Source: JAKLFA01 sp964450385 (GTDB lineage: Bacteria; Omnitrophota; Gorgyraeia; Zapsychrales; JANLHA01). From it: a DNA stretch of 45,174 bases. Position numbers and translations under genes: made by a program. This document shows, one piece after another, positions 21,798 through 30,376 of the stretch (position 1 is the first letter of the stretch; the number at the start of each line of letters is the position of its first letter). The stretch is from the NCBI GenBank assembly GCA_964450385.1, contig CAYVEC010000015.1:1-45174 (forward strand), read 5' to 3'. The notes below the pieces were generated by a model that was not told where the DNA came from, ran no database searches, and saw only the letters and a program-made list of their open reading frames with translations.

Positions 21798-22788
21798 TCG
21801 GGGGCGTGGTTTTCTCGTGGCCGGATGTCGCCACAGAAAATTCTTTCAGACAGCGGTCGAGGTCGTCGGCATGATCGAGGGCCATGAGTTCCTGCCGGAG
21901 CTGGGCGCCGTGCGCCACACCTTTGAGGTAGCCGCTGTAAAATTTTCGAAACGCGTGGAGACGTTCATTCCGGTTATGGTGGGTGGTATACATCGAGAGG
22001 TGGCGGCGGCAGAGCGCGATCCGTTCGTCAAGGCCCGGCGGTTCGAGCAGCCCATCGGTCTCGAGGAAGTGGCGGGCCTGCCGGAAGATCCATGGATTCG
22101 CTAAGGCCCCGCGGCCGATCATGACCCCGTCGCAGCCGAGGTCGAAGAGACGCCGCGCGTTCTGGGGCGTCACGACGTCTCCGTTTCCGATCAGGGGAAT
22201 GCGGGTGAGCACCTTTTTGATTCGTTCGAGCCAGGACCAGTCGGCCTGGCCTTTGTAGACTTGGGTCCGGGTCCGGCAGTGGACCGTGAGGGCCGAGGCC
22301 CCGGCCGCTTCTATCATGCGGGCGACGTCGAGGATATTGATCGTCTCGGCGTCCCAGCCGAGCCGCGTCTTCACCGTGACCGGGAGACGCGTGGCGCGGA
22401 CCGTCTGTTGGACGATCTGTTCGAACCGCCCGAGGTCGCGCAAAAGCCCGGCCCCTTCGCCGCGGGAGGCGTGGTTGCGCGCGCAGCATCCGGCGTTGAT
22501 ATCGATAAAGTCGGGTCGGTAGGCCTCGACGAGAGGGACCGCCTCGGCAAAACGCGCCGGGTCGGTGCCGAAGACCTGGACCCCGGCCGGGCGTTCGGTG
22601 TCGTGGATCTGGATCTTCGCGTGTGTTTTTTTGATGTTCCGGATAACGGCCTCAACGCTCACGAATTCGGTGATCACGACGTCCGCGCCCATGTCCTTGC
22701 AGATGAGGCGGAACGGCTGGTCCGAGACCTCGTGCATTGGGGCCAGAAAAAGGGGGAATGGGCCAAGCTCGATCGTGCCGATCTTCAT
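21775..22788 (-). CDS. dusB: DusB-like tRNA-dihydrouridine synthase
   Basis: 337-residue flavoprotein reducing uridine to dihydrouridine in tRNA. FMN barrel motifs: LAPMHEVSDQPFRLICKDMGAD at the start, DINAGCCARN (95-105), TVKTRLGW, ALTVHCRTRTQVY, LIGNGDV, CDGVMIGRGALANPWIF. Cys101 is the expected catalytic acid. The usual NxGCPxxKV is here NAGCCARNH, with Cys for Pro and a changed basic residue, so it is a divergent member. The C-terminal helical domain is of DusB type (MYTTHHNRNERLHAFRKFYSGYLKG). AAAGGA precedes the ATG. Confidence 0.88.
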   Translation of the reverse strand: MKIGTIELGPFPLFLAPMHEVSDQPFRLICKDMGADVVITEFVSVEAVIRNIKKTHAKIQIHDTERPAGVQVFGTDPARFAEAVPLVEAYRPDFIDINAGCCARNHASRGEGAGLLRDLGRFEQIVQQTVRATRLPVTVKTRLGWDAETINILDVARMIEAAGASALTVHCRTRTQVYKGQADWSWLERIKKVLTRIPLIGNGDVVTPQNARRLFDLGCDGVMIGRGALANPWIFRQARHFLETDGLLEPPGLDERIALCRRHLSMYTTHHNRNERLHAFRKFYSGYLKGVAHGAQLRQELMALDHADDLDRCLKEFSVATSGHEKTTPPIAHPQVF

Positions 22789-22820
22789 GGAGTCCTTTGT
22801 CCAGGTTGTGAAGCCATTTT

Positions 22821-22849
22821 GTTATACACAAAACAAAGAGATTTTGCAA
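22821..22849 (-). promoter_or_regulatory. Promoter of the dusB-like gene
   Basis: Minus strand: TTGCAA (22844-22849), 17 bases, TATAAC (22821-22826). The -35 hexamer TTGCAA is its own complement and is shared with the divergent mtaB promoter. Confidence 0.6.
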
Positions 22850-22877
22850 TCAGAATAAGAATCGATATACTATATCG
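22844..22877 (+). promoter_or_regulatory. Promoter of mtaB operon with palindrome over the -10
   Basis: TTGCAA (22844-22849), 16 bases, TATACT (22866-22871). The -10 sits in the odd palindrome CGATATA-C-TATATCG (22863-22877), a possible operator. The leader to ATG 22920 is about 42 bases and has GAGGAAGAGAGAG before the start. Confidence 0.55.
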
Positions 22878-22919
22878 GCATCACTGAGAGGTTCGTGTTG
22901 GAAAGAGGAAGAGAGAGAC

Positions 22920-24227
22920 ATGTTTAACGGCACATTGGCTCCGGCCCGGGTGAGTTTTTTTACCATCGGCTGCCGGGTGAATCAGGCTGAAACCGCAGCT
23001 CTGCGAAATATTTTTCAGGCGCGCGGATACCGGATTGTTGATTCGGACGAGGCTGCTGATATCGCGGTTGTGAATACGTGCACGGTGACGCACAAGAGCG
23101 ATATGGATACCCGTCGGGCTGTGGCTCGGCTTCGGCGGTTGAACCCGCGTGTCCGCATCGCTCTGATCGGGTGTCAGGCTCAACTGCAGGCCGAGGCGCT
23201 TGCAGGTCTCGATAATGTGGCCTGGGTCGTCGGAAATGCACGAAAGAGCGACCTTGCCGACATTATTGAAGGCGCTTCGAACGGAGAGTCCGCCTTTGTC
23301 GCGGTTCCTGCGCTAGGGCGGCAGGCGGGGTTTCGGTCCGCGGTGCCGGCGGTGGATCCGGGTCATACCCGGGCGAATTTAAAGATCCAGGACGGGTGTG
23401 ATTTTTTCTGCAGTTTTTGTGAGATCCCTTTTGCCCGGGGCCGGGCGCGGAGCCGCGATGTTGAGGACATCATCTGTGAGGCCCGGGCCCTTGTCGATGC
23501 CGGCCATCAGGAGATCGTTCTCACCGGGATTAACATCGGCACGTATCAGGACCAGGGGCGGAGTGTCATCGATGTGGTCCGGGCCCTTGAGGGGATCAAA
23601 GGGATCGAGCGGATCCGCATCTCATCCGTCGAACCGCTCGCGATCCCGGAGGGGCTCATAGATCTCATGGCCGGGAGCGAGAAACTCTGTCGTCATCTCC
23701 ATCTCCCGTTCCAACATGCCGATAACGAGATACTCACGCGGATGCGTCGGCGCTACACCTTTGAGGCGTGCGCGGATTTTGTCCATGCCGCGCGCGCGGC
23801 CGTGGGTGATCTCTGTATCGGAACGGATGTCATTGTCGGGTTCCCCGGCGAGGAGGCGCATCACTTTGAGACCATGTACGAGAGGCTTCGGGATCTGCCG
23901 CTCGCGTATTTTCACGTCTTTAGTTATTCCGACCGGCCGCACGCGCGGAGCCGGGGATTCGATGGGCATGTGGACCCGAATGTGATCCGGGAGCGGAGCG
24001 CGCGCCTGCGTCAGCTCGGCTATCGCAAACGCGCCCAGTTTTATCGCGGGCTTGTGGGGCAGGAGGCGCGGGTCCTTTTTGAACAGAAAAAAGATGGGTA
24101 TTGGAGCGGCGTTACGGACCATTTTGTCCAGGTCCGCACTTTATCTGAAAAACCGTTGAAGAACCAGATCCGGACCGTTAGATTAGTAGCAGCGGATCAC
24201 GGGTTTCTTCGGGGAGAGATCGTCTGA
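22920..24227 (+). CDS. mtaB: tRNA methylthiotransferase MtaB
   Basis: 435-residue radical SAM enzyme of the MiaB/MtaB group, which adds methylthio to t6A37 of tRNAs reading ANN codons. The N-terminal cluster Cys are 18 (TIGCRVNQ), 54 (VNTCTVT) and 85 (IGCQAQ); the radical SAM triad is Cys160, Cys164, Cys167 in CDFFCSFC. The IGCRVNQAE and NTCTVTHKSD variants point to MtaB over MiaB or RimO. The C-terminal TRAM-like region is present (GQEARVLFEQKKDGYWSGVTDHFVQV). It leads an operon of apparently unrelated genes. Confidence 0.93.
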   Translation: MFNGTLAPARVSFFTIGCRVNQAETAALRNIFQARGYRIVDSDEAADIAVVNTCTVTHKSDMDTRRAVARLRRLNPRVRIALIGCQAQLQAEALAGLDNVAWVVGNARKSDLADIIEGASNGESAFVAVPALGRQAGFRSAVPAVDPGHTRANLKIQDGCDFFCSFCEIPFARGRARSRDVEDIICEARALVDAGHQEIVLTGINIGTYQDQGRSVIDVVRALEGIKGIERIRISSVEPLAIPEGLIDLMAGSEKLCRHLHLPFQHADNEILTRMRRRYTFEACADFVHAARAAVGDLCIGTDVIVGFPGEEAHHFETMYERLRDLPLAYFHVFSYSDRPHARSRGFDGHVDPNVIRERSARLRQLGYRKRAQFYRGLVGQEARVLFEQKKDGYWSGVTDHFVQVRTLSEKPLKNQIRTVRLVAADHGFLRGEIV

Positions 24228-24254
24228 GGGGCGGGTGATAACCGAGGGGGAAGG

Positions 24255-24572
24255 GTGGCGCGACGGGCTCGACGGGGGACATTTGTGGTGTATATGCTTC
24301 GCTGCCAGGATGGGAGCCTGTATACGGGCTATACCTGTGACATTGAGCGCCGGTTGGCCGAACATAACAGCGGGCATGGGGCCCGGTATGTGCGGAATAA
24401 GGCTCCGGCGGTGCTCGTCTGGATGAAGCCCTATGTGTATCTGCGCTCGGCGATGAAGGGGGAGATCCGGGTCAAGCGGATGAGGCGCGCGCAGAAATTG
24501 GTTTTGATCGAGGCCTATCAGCGGCGCGGGGCGGGGCATGACAAGGGCAGGGGGTCACGATGCATTTTATGA
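24255..24572 (+). CDS. GIY-YIG nuclease-superfamily protein
   Basis: 105 residues of the stand-alone UPF0213/YhbQ-like group. The GIY-YIG signature is VYMLRCQDGSLYTGYTCDIERRLAEHNSG (split residues ~12-40), with the usual Arg of ERRL; a later KGEIRVKRMRRAQKL matches the alpha-helix that ends the fold. The start is GTG with GAGGGGGAAGG upstream. The last 13 bases overlap the antiporter gene. Such small proteins are thought to act in DNA repair, but their substrate is poorly known. Confidence 0.88.
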   Translation: MARRARRGTFVVYMLRCQDGSLYTGYTCDIERRLAEHNSGHGARYVRNKAPAVLVWMKPYVYLRSAMKGEIRVKRMRRAQKLVLIEAYQRRGAGHDKGRGSRCIL

Positions 24573-26284
24573 GTGAAGAACGGATCTTTATTTTTCTTCT
24601 TCAGATCACCCTCTTGTGGGTGCTCGCCCGGGGCATGGGCGAGCTCTTCCGACGATGGCGACAGCCCACGATCACCGCGGAGATCCTTGCCGGGATCCTT
24701 CTCGGCCCCACAATCCTCGGTCGCCTTGCGCCCGGGACCTTCGCGTGGATCTTTCCGACGGATGTGATCCAGCAGAGCATGCTTGAGACCATGGCCTGGT
24801 TCGGGATCTTGTTATTCCTCTTAAAGACCGGGCTGGAGATGGATTTTTCAAGCGCCTGGCGTCAGCGCGGTCAGGCGGTCACGATCTCGCTCATGGACGT
24901 GGTGCTCCCGATGGTCATCGCCTTTGTTCCGACGCTGTTTTTGCCGGCGGAATATATGGGCGACCCGGGCCAGCGGGGGCTCTTTGCCCTGTTTATCGCG
25001 ACGATCATGACGATCAGCGCCCTGCCGGTCACGGCGCGGGTCCTGCAGGACCTGAATTTGTATAAAACAGACCTGGGGTTCTTGATCATGGGGGCCCTGT
25101 CGCTGAATGACATCATCGGGTGGGCGATCTTCACCTTGGTTCTCGGTGTGGCCCTGGAAGGAGGCCTAAACATCCTTGATGTGAGCGCCGTACTCTTCTA
25201 TACAACGGTGTTCACTGTCTTTTGTCTGACCCTCGGCCGGGCCCTCTCCCATCGGATCATTTCCGAGATCCAGGCGCGGAAATTTCCTGAACCGGCCTCA
25301 TCCCTGACCTTGCTCTGTCTTTTGGGGAGCATCTGCGGGATGGCGACCCTCCGGATCGGGATCCATGCCCTGTTCGGGTTTTTTATTGCCGGGATCATGG
25401 CCGGTGAATCGCGGGCCTTATCGGAAAAGACGCGGAACGTGATCGCGCAGATGGTGAATGCTGTTTTTATACCGCTCTTTTTCGCGAGCATCGGGCTGAA
25501 GATCGATTTTCTGGCGAATTTCGACTGGTTCCTCGTCGTGTTCATTACGGTCGTCGGGATCGCGGGACGTTATGTGGGGGCCTGGGTCGGGGTGACGATG
25601 ACGTCGCACCCGAGGGTGAACCGATCATTGATCTCGATCGCCCATATCCCTGGCGGCGAGATGCAGATCGTGGTCGGGATCCTGGCCTTGGAGTATGGGC
25701 TGATCCGGGAGCCGGTCTTTGTGGCGATCGTCTTTGGGGCGATCGCCTCATCGGTGATCATCGGGCCGTGGATGGCATGGGCGGTGCGGCGGCGGAAGGC
25801 GATCAATATCCTCGAATTCTTCTCGCGGCGGGCGATCGTTCCGAACCTGCGGGCGCGCGACAAACACGAAGCGATCCGCGAGCTCTGCGCGGTCGCGGCT
25901 GAGGAGACGCAGATGCCTCCGGTCGAGGACCTGTACCAGGCCGTGATCAGCCGGGAGGACGTCATCGGGACCGCGATCGAGGAGGGGGTCGCGATCCCTC
26001 ACGCGCGGATCGCGGATGTAACGACCCCGCTCATCGTGATCGGCCGATCGCGGGAAGGGATCGACTGGAATTCGCCTGACGGTCAGCCGACGCATTTGGT
26101 CTTCATGATCATTACACCTCAGGACGAGGATTGGATTCAGCTTCAGGTTTTGCGTCATATCGCAGTGACGCTCAAAGAGGAGTCGAACCGGGCATGCCTC
26201 ATGCGGCAGACAGACGTCGATGGCCTCTGGCATTGCGCGCGCTCGATGTTCTCGGTCAGATATATTTCAAAAGAAAAAGGATAA
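24560..26284 (+). CDS. CPA2-family cation/proton antiporter fused to a PTS EIIA-type domain
   Basis: 574 residues. Residues ~5-415 make a Kef/NapA-like exchanger of about 12 helices: PTITAEILAGILLGPTILG near 33, FLLKTGLEMD near 90, ISALPVTARVL near 150, SLNDIIGWAIF near 180. Residues ~421-570 form a fructose/nitrogen-type EIIA (PtsN-like) domain: RAIVPNLRARDKHEAI, VISREDVIGTAIEEGVAIPHAR, with the phospho-acceptor His481. An alternative ATG lies nine bases inside. EIIA fusions to CPA2 exchangers are known and suggest control by phosphorylation; no EI or HPr gene is in the window, but the next gene carries a PEP/pyruvate-binding domain. Confidence 0.88.
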   Translation: MHFMSEERIFIFLLQITLLWVLARGMGELFRRWRQPTITAEILAGILLGPTILGRLAPGTFAWIFPTDVIQQSMLETMAWFGILLFLLKTGLEMDFSSAWRQRGQAVTISLMDVVLPMVIAFVPTLFLPAEYMGDPGQRGLFALFIATIMTISALPVTARVLQDLNLYKTDLGFLIMGALSLNDIIGWAIFTLVLGVALEGGLNILDVSAVLFYTTVFTVFCLTLGRALSHRIISEIQARKFPEPASSLTLLCLLGSICGMATLRIGIHALFGFFIAGIMAGESRALSEKTRNVIAQMVNAVFIPLFFASIGLKIDFLANFDWFLVVFITVVGIAGRYVGAWVGVTMTSHPRVNRSLISIAHIPGGEMQIVVGILALEYGLIREPVFVAIVFGAIASSVIIGPWMAWAVRRRKAINILEFFSRRAIVPNLRARDKHEAIRELCAVAAEETQMPPVEDLYQAVISREDVIGTAIEEGVAIPHARIADVTTPLIVIGRSREGIDWNSPDGQPTHLVFMIITPQDEDWIQLQVLRHIAVTLKEESNRACLMRQTDVDGLWHCARSMFSVRYISKEKG

Positions 26285-26287
26285 ACG

Positions 26288-28861
26288 ATGGCGAGTACCG
26301 GAATTTCAGGGCTTGATGAGGTCCTCACCGGCCTACAGATGGGTGACAATGTGGTCTGGCAGGTCGACACGATCGAGAATTATATCGAATTCGTGCGGCC
26401 CTTTGTGGCGCAGGCCCTGGAAGACCGTCGGCGGATCGTCTATATCCGTTTCTCTCGGCACCAGCCGGTGATCGACAATCTCGCCGGCGTCACGGCCTAT
26501 TCCCTGGATCCGGCGGCCGGTTTTGAATCGTTCTCGACCCAGCTGAACGCGATCCTTACCCGCGAGGGCGAGGATGTCTTTTATGTCTTTGACTGTCTGT
26601 CGGACCTTCTGTCGGTCTGGTCGAACGACCTCATGATCGGGAATTTTTTCAAGATCACCTGTCCGTATCTCTATGACTTGAACACAATCGCCTATTTCGC
26701 GATCCTCCGGAACCGTCACTCGTTTAAGACCGTGGCCAGGATCCGCGACATTACGCAGCTCCTGATCGACGTTTATTTTTATGATGGGGAATATTATGTT
26801 CATCCACTCAAGGTCTGGAATCGGTATTCTCCGACGATGTTCCTGCCGCACATCCGCGAGGACGGGCGGTATGTCCCGATCGCGAACAGCTTTGATGCGG
26901 CCCGGCTTTTTTCGAACACCTTTTCGCGCGGGATGGCCAGCACCCGGCGGCAGCTCGACGCCTGGGACCAGATCTTTATCGAGGCCGGAGATATCCTGAG
27001 CGCCGGGGACCGGGGCGCGGCGCGCGAGCAGATGGTGGACCGGATCTGCCGCCTCGTCATCGGCCGTGAGGAGAGGATGCTCGATCTGGCCCGCCGCTAC
27101 CTCACCCTTGAGGACCTTCAGGAGGTGAAGGCCCGGATGATCGGAACGGGTTTCATCGGTGGGAAATCCGTGGGGATGCTCGTGGCGCGGAATATCCTCC
27201 GCCAGGAAAAGTTTTTCGAGGGGAAGAACATCATTGAGCCCCATGATTCGTTTTATATCGGGTCAGACGTCTTTTATACCTATATCGTTGAGAATAATTG
27301 GTGGCAGGCGCGGATGGAACAGCGCACCCCGGCCGGGTATTTTGAGGTCGCGCGGACCCTCAAGCAGAAGCTTCTGACCGGGAGCTTCCCGTCGGAGATC
27401 AAGGCCCAGTTCCGCGAGATGATGGAATACTTCGGCCAGGCGCCGATCATTGTGCGTTCGAGCAGTCTTCTTGAGGACAGTTTCGGCAATGCCTTTGCCG
27501 GAAAATACGACAGCGTCTTTTTGGCGAATCAGGGGACGCTTGAGGAACGCTATCGGCGTTTTGTCGATGCGGTGCGGCAGATCTATGCCTCAACGATGAA
27601 CGAGGATGCCCTTGTCTACAGGCGTCAGCGCGGGCTTGATCAGATGGATGAACAGATGGCCCTGCTCGTTCAGCGGGTCTCGGGGGCGTATCATGGGCCG
27701 TACTTTCTGCCGGATGCCGCGGGTGTCGGGATTTCGTACAACACGTTTGTCTGGAAGGAATCGATGGACCCCAAGGCCGGGATGCTCCGCCTCGTCGCCG
27801 GGCTTGGGACCCGGGCCGTCAACCGTGTTGAGGGCGATTATCCGCGGATCGTGGCCCTGGACGAGCCGCTGCTGAAATGTCATGCCGGCAGCCGCGACGC
27901 GCAGCGTTTTTCGCAGCACGAGGTGGACCTCTTAAATGTCCAAACGAATGTCTTGGAGACCGTTTCGGTCCGGGAGCTCTTAAGGCACGGGGTTGATCTT
28001 AAATGGGACATCATCTCATCGGTCGACGAGGCGGCAACGGCCCAGGTCAGGGAACGCGGCGGCCGTGAGGAGATCCGAAACATCGGCTTTGACGTCCTTC
28101 TCTCTCAGACGGAGTTTGTGCGTTCGATGCAGACAACCCTGAAAACGCTCGAGGCAGCGTACGGGTATCCGGTGGATGTGGAGTTCACCCTGAATTTTCA
28201 GAGCATGGAGCGCTTTCAGATGAACATCCTGCAGTGCCGGCCGGTCAAGACCAAGGGACTCGGGCATCGGGTGTCGATCCCGCGGGACCTGGCTCCCGAT
28301 CGGGTCGTGTTTCAGTTCAAGGGGAATTTTTTGGGAGGGAACATCATCCAGGAGATCCGCCGCGTGGTGTATGTGGATCCGGCGGCCTATAGCGCGCTTG
28401 CCGGTCAGTCGGAAAAATATGATGTGGCGCGCGCGGTCGGCGTGATCAACCGCATGGCCGGGTCGCGGGACGACGCGGCCCTGATGCTCCTTGGGCCAGG
28501 ACGCTGGGGGACGTCGACCCCGTCATTGGGGGTGCCGGTCTCGTTCGCGGAGATCAATAACGCGGCGGTCCTCGGTGAGCTCGCGTTCTCTGGCGGCGGG
28601 GTCATGCCGGAGCTGTCGTTCGGGACGCATTTTTTTCAGGATCTTGTCGAGACAGGGATCTTTTATGTCGCGATCTTTGACGGTCGTGACGGCGTTCGTT
28701 TTAATCGAGAGTTTTTTACGGCGAGGGAGAACCAGCTCAGCCGGCTCGCGCCGGATTACGCCGGGTATGCCGATGTGGTGAGGGTCGTTGATCTTCCCCC
28801 GGGAGGGTTGAAGGTTGCGGCTGATATTGTGTCGCAGGACATTGTCTGTTTTTGCGGTTAG
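26288..28861 (+). CDS. KaiC-like domain fused to PEP/pyruvate (PPDK N-terminal) binding domain
   Basis: 857 residues. Residues 1-~220 resemble a KaiC/RecA-like domain (GISGLDEVLTGLQMGDNVVWQVD) but the Walker A GKT is missing, so nucleotide hydrolysis there is unlikely. From ~280 the protein is a PEP-synthase/PPDK ATP-grasp region: GFIGGKSVGM (~287), IIVRSSSLLEDSFGNAFAGKYDS (~387), LVQRVSGAYHG, and near the end LLGPGRWGTSTPSLGVPV (~735). The swivelling His domain and PEP-binding barrel of a full dikinase are absent. The start is three bases after the antiporter stop. A role as a kinase or sensor acting on the upstream EIIA domain is suggested by position, not shown. Confidence 0.75.
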   Translation: MASTGISGLDEVLTGLQMGDNVVWQVDTIENYIEFVRPFVAQALEDRRRIVYIRFSRHQPVIDNLAGVTAYSLDPAAGFESFSTQLNAILTREGEDVFYVFDCLSDLLSVWSNDLMIGNFFKITCPYLYDLNTIAYFAILRNRHSFKTVARIRDITQLLIDVYFYDGEYYVHPLKVWNRYSPTMFLPHIREDGRYVPIANSFDAARLFSNTFSRGMASTRRQLDAWDQIFIEAGDILSAGDRGAAREQMVDRICRLVIGREERMLDLARRYLTLEDLQEVKARMIGTGFIGGKSVGMLVARNILRQEKFFEGKNIIEPHDSFYIGSDVFYTYIVENNWWQARMEQRTPAGYFEVARTLKQKLLTGSFPSEIKAQFREMMEYFGQAPIIVRSSSLLEDSFGNAFAGKYDSVFLANQGTLEERYRRFVDAVRQIYASTMNEDALVYRRQRGLDQMDEQMALLVQRVSGAYHGPYFLPDAAGVGISYNTFVWKESMDPKAGMLRLVAGLGTRAVNRVEGDYPRIVALDEPLLKCHAGSRDAQRFSQHEVDLLNVQTNVLETVSVRELLRHGVDLKWDIISSVDEAATAQVRERGGREEIRNIGFDVLLSQTEFVRSMQTTLKTLEAAYGYPVDVEFTLNFQSMERFQMNILQCRPVKTKGLGHRVSIPRDLAPDRVVFQFKGNFLGGNIIQEIRRVVYVDPAAYSALAGQSEKYDVARAVGVINRMAGSRDDAALMLLGPGRWGTSTPSLGVPVSFAEINNAAVLGELAFSGGGVMPELSFGTHFFQDLVETGIFYVAIFDGRDGVRFNREFFTARENQLSRLAPDYAGYADVVRVVDLPPGGLKVAADIVSQDIVCFCG

Positions 28862-28885
28862 AAAAAGAACGGGAATGGGAGGCGT

Positions 28886-29524
28886 ATGATTACGTTTGAG
28901 TCCGTGGACCTTGCGTATGAAGGCCAGAGGATCTTTGAAGGGTTGTCGCTCGAGATCCCCAAGGGCGGGAAGACGGTGATCACGGGCCGGTCGGGCCGGG
29001 GTAAATCATCGTTATTCCATCTGATCCTCGGGTTCACCGCGCCTCAGGCCGGCCGGATCACGGTCGATGGCCGGAGGGTCGGCCCGGAGACGGTCTGGAA
29101 GATCCGTCAGGGGATCGCCTTTGTGGACCAGGGGGTGAGTATCGGGCCGGGGACCGCGGTTGACTGGGTCCGGTCGATCTTTGCCTTGAAGGCCAATGCC
29201 GGCCGCGGGTTTCGGCAGGACGAGATGGACCGTCTATGGCGCTATTTTGAATTAGGGGACGAGGAGCGGACGAAGGACCTTGCGGACCTTTCTGGGGGGG
29301 AACGGCAGCGGGTTGCTCTGATCGGTGCTGTGCTCCTGGGGCGGAAGACCTTTTTGTTTGACGAGGTGACCTCGGCCTTGGACCGTCGGCTTAAGGGCAA
29401 GGTCGTTGATCTTTTTCTTAGGGAGCCTGAGTGGACGGTCGTCGCGATCTCGCATGATTCGGTCTGGATCAATGATTCACGGACCCGGGTGTTCGATCTG
29501 GAGGAGGGGGCATGGAAACGGTAG
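28886..29524 (+). CDS. fetA: ABC transporter ATP-binding protein, FetA-like
   Basis: 212 residues: Walker A GRSGRGKSSLFH (about 33-44), signature LSGGERQRVAL, Walker B FLFDEVTSALD and switch His in AISHDS. It overlaps the permease gene by 13 bases, and that permease is of the FetB/UPF0014 type, which gives the assignment; by itself it would be a generic ATPase. FetAB exports iron and relieves oxidative stress in E. coli. GGGAGG lies upstream of the ATG. Confidence 0.85.
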   Translation: MITFESVDLAYEGQRIFEGLSLEIPKGGKTVITGRSGRGKSSLFHLILGFTAPQAGRITVDGRRVGPETVWKIRQGIAFVDQGVSIGPGTAVDWVRSIFALKANAGRGFRQDEMDRLWRYFELGDEERTKDLADLSGGERQRVALIGAVLLGRKTFLFDEVTSALDRRLKGKVVDLFLREPEWTVVAISHDSVWINDSRTRVFDLEEGAWKR

Positions 29525-30294
29525 ATATCTCGTTCGCGTCGCTCGGCCTGGCCGCGATCCTTTTTGTCGTTCCGCTCATCGCGAGCCGTGTCTACGGTCT
29601 CGGGCTGAGCCGGCCGCTCTTTTGGGCCACGGTGCGGATGTCGGTCCAACTCGCGCTCATCGGTGTTTTCTTGAAGTATCTTTTTATTTGGAATCATCCG
29701 GTCCTCAACGTCCTCTGGCTCACGGTCATGATCCTTGTGGCGGTCGCGAGTGCGGTCAAGGATTCTGCGATGCGCCTGAGGGTCGTGCTCTGGCCGGTCT
29801 TTGCCGCGTTTTTTTTCTCAACGATGCTCATCGTTCTTTTTTTGAACACCCTGGTGATCCGGATCGACCGGGTGTTCGACGCGCGGTATCTGGTGGTCCT
29901 GGGCGGGATGCTCCTAGGGAATTCGCTCCGCGGCAACATCATCGGGATCACGTCGTTCTATCAGCAGATCCGGAAAGACACAAAAAGGTTTTTTTATACC
30001 TTGGGGCTCGGGGCCTCGCTTGATGAGGCGCTCCGGCCGTATTTTCGCGCGAGCATCCAGCTTGCGCTCAAGCCCACCATCGCGGCGATGGCCACGATGG
30101 GCATCGTGTCGCTGCCGGGCATGATGACCGGTGTGATCTTGGGAGGCACGAGCCCGGATGTCGCGATCAAGTATCAGATCATGATCATGATCGCGATCGT
30201 GGTGAGCACGGTGAGCAGTGTGGTGCTGACGATCGATCTCACCCGGCGGGTCTGCTTCTCGCCGAACGGCGCCCTTCGAACGGATATTTTTTAA
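29512..30294 (+). CDS. fetB: FetB-like (UPF0014) ABC permease
   Basis: 260 residues with seven predicted helices. UPF0014 motifs: RMSVQLALIGVFLKYLF near 43, a helix with AVASAVKDS, LVVLGGMLLGNSLRGNIIGI near 125, the cytoplasmic LGASLDEALRPYFRASIQLALKPTIAAMATMGIVSLPGMMTGVILGG segment near 165, and YQIMIMIAIVVSTV near 220. It pairs with the overlapping ATPase as a metal (probably iron) exporter. It ends 26 bases before the promoter of the DUF134 gene. Confidence 0.9.
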   Translation: METVDISFASLGLAAILFVVPLIASRVYGLGLSRPLFWATVRMSVQLALIGVFLKYLFIWNHPVLNVLWLTVMILVAVASAVKDSAMRLRVVLWPVFAAFFFSTMLIVLFLNTLVIRIDRVFDARYLVVLGGMLLGNSLRGNIIGITSFYQQIRKDTKRFFYTLGLGASLDEALRPYFRASIQLALKPTIAAMATMGIVSLPGMMTGVILGGTSPDVAIKYQIMIMIAIVVSTVSSVVLTIDLTRRVCFSPNGALRTDIF

Positions 30295-30319
30295 ATGGGT
30301 TTTCAGCCGCGATCCGGGC

Positions 30320-30361
30320 TTGACAACGGCCGGCGGGCCCGTTATTATTGGCATATGCTAA
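30320..30361 (+). promoter_or_regulatory. Consensus promoter and palindromic operator of the DUF134 operon
   Basis: TTGACA (30320-30325), exactly 17 bases, TATTAT (30343-30348), the best -35 in the window. Right after it is TTGGCATATGCTAA (30348-30361), an imperfect inverted repeat around GCATATGC that covers the expected +1. The site is well placed for repression by the encoded DUF134 regulator. Confidence 0.7.
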
Positions 30362-30376
30362 AAATAGGGATTAACG

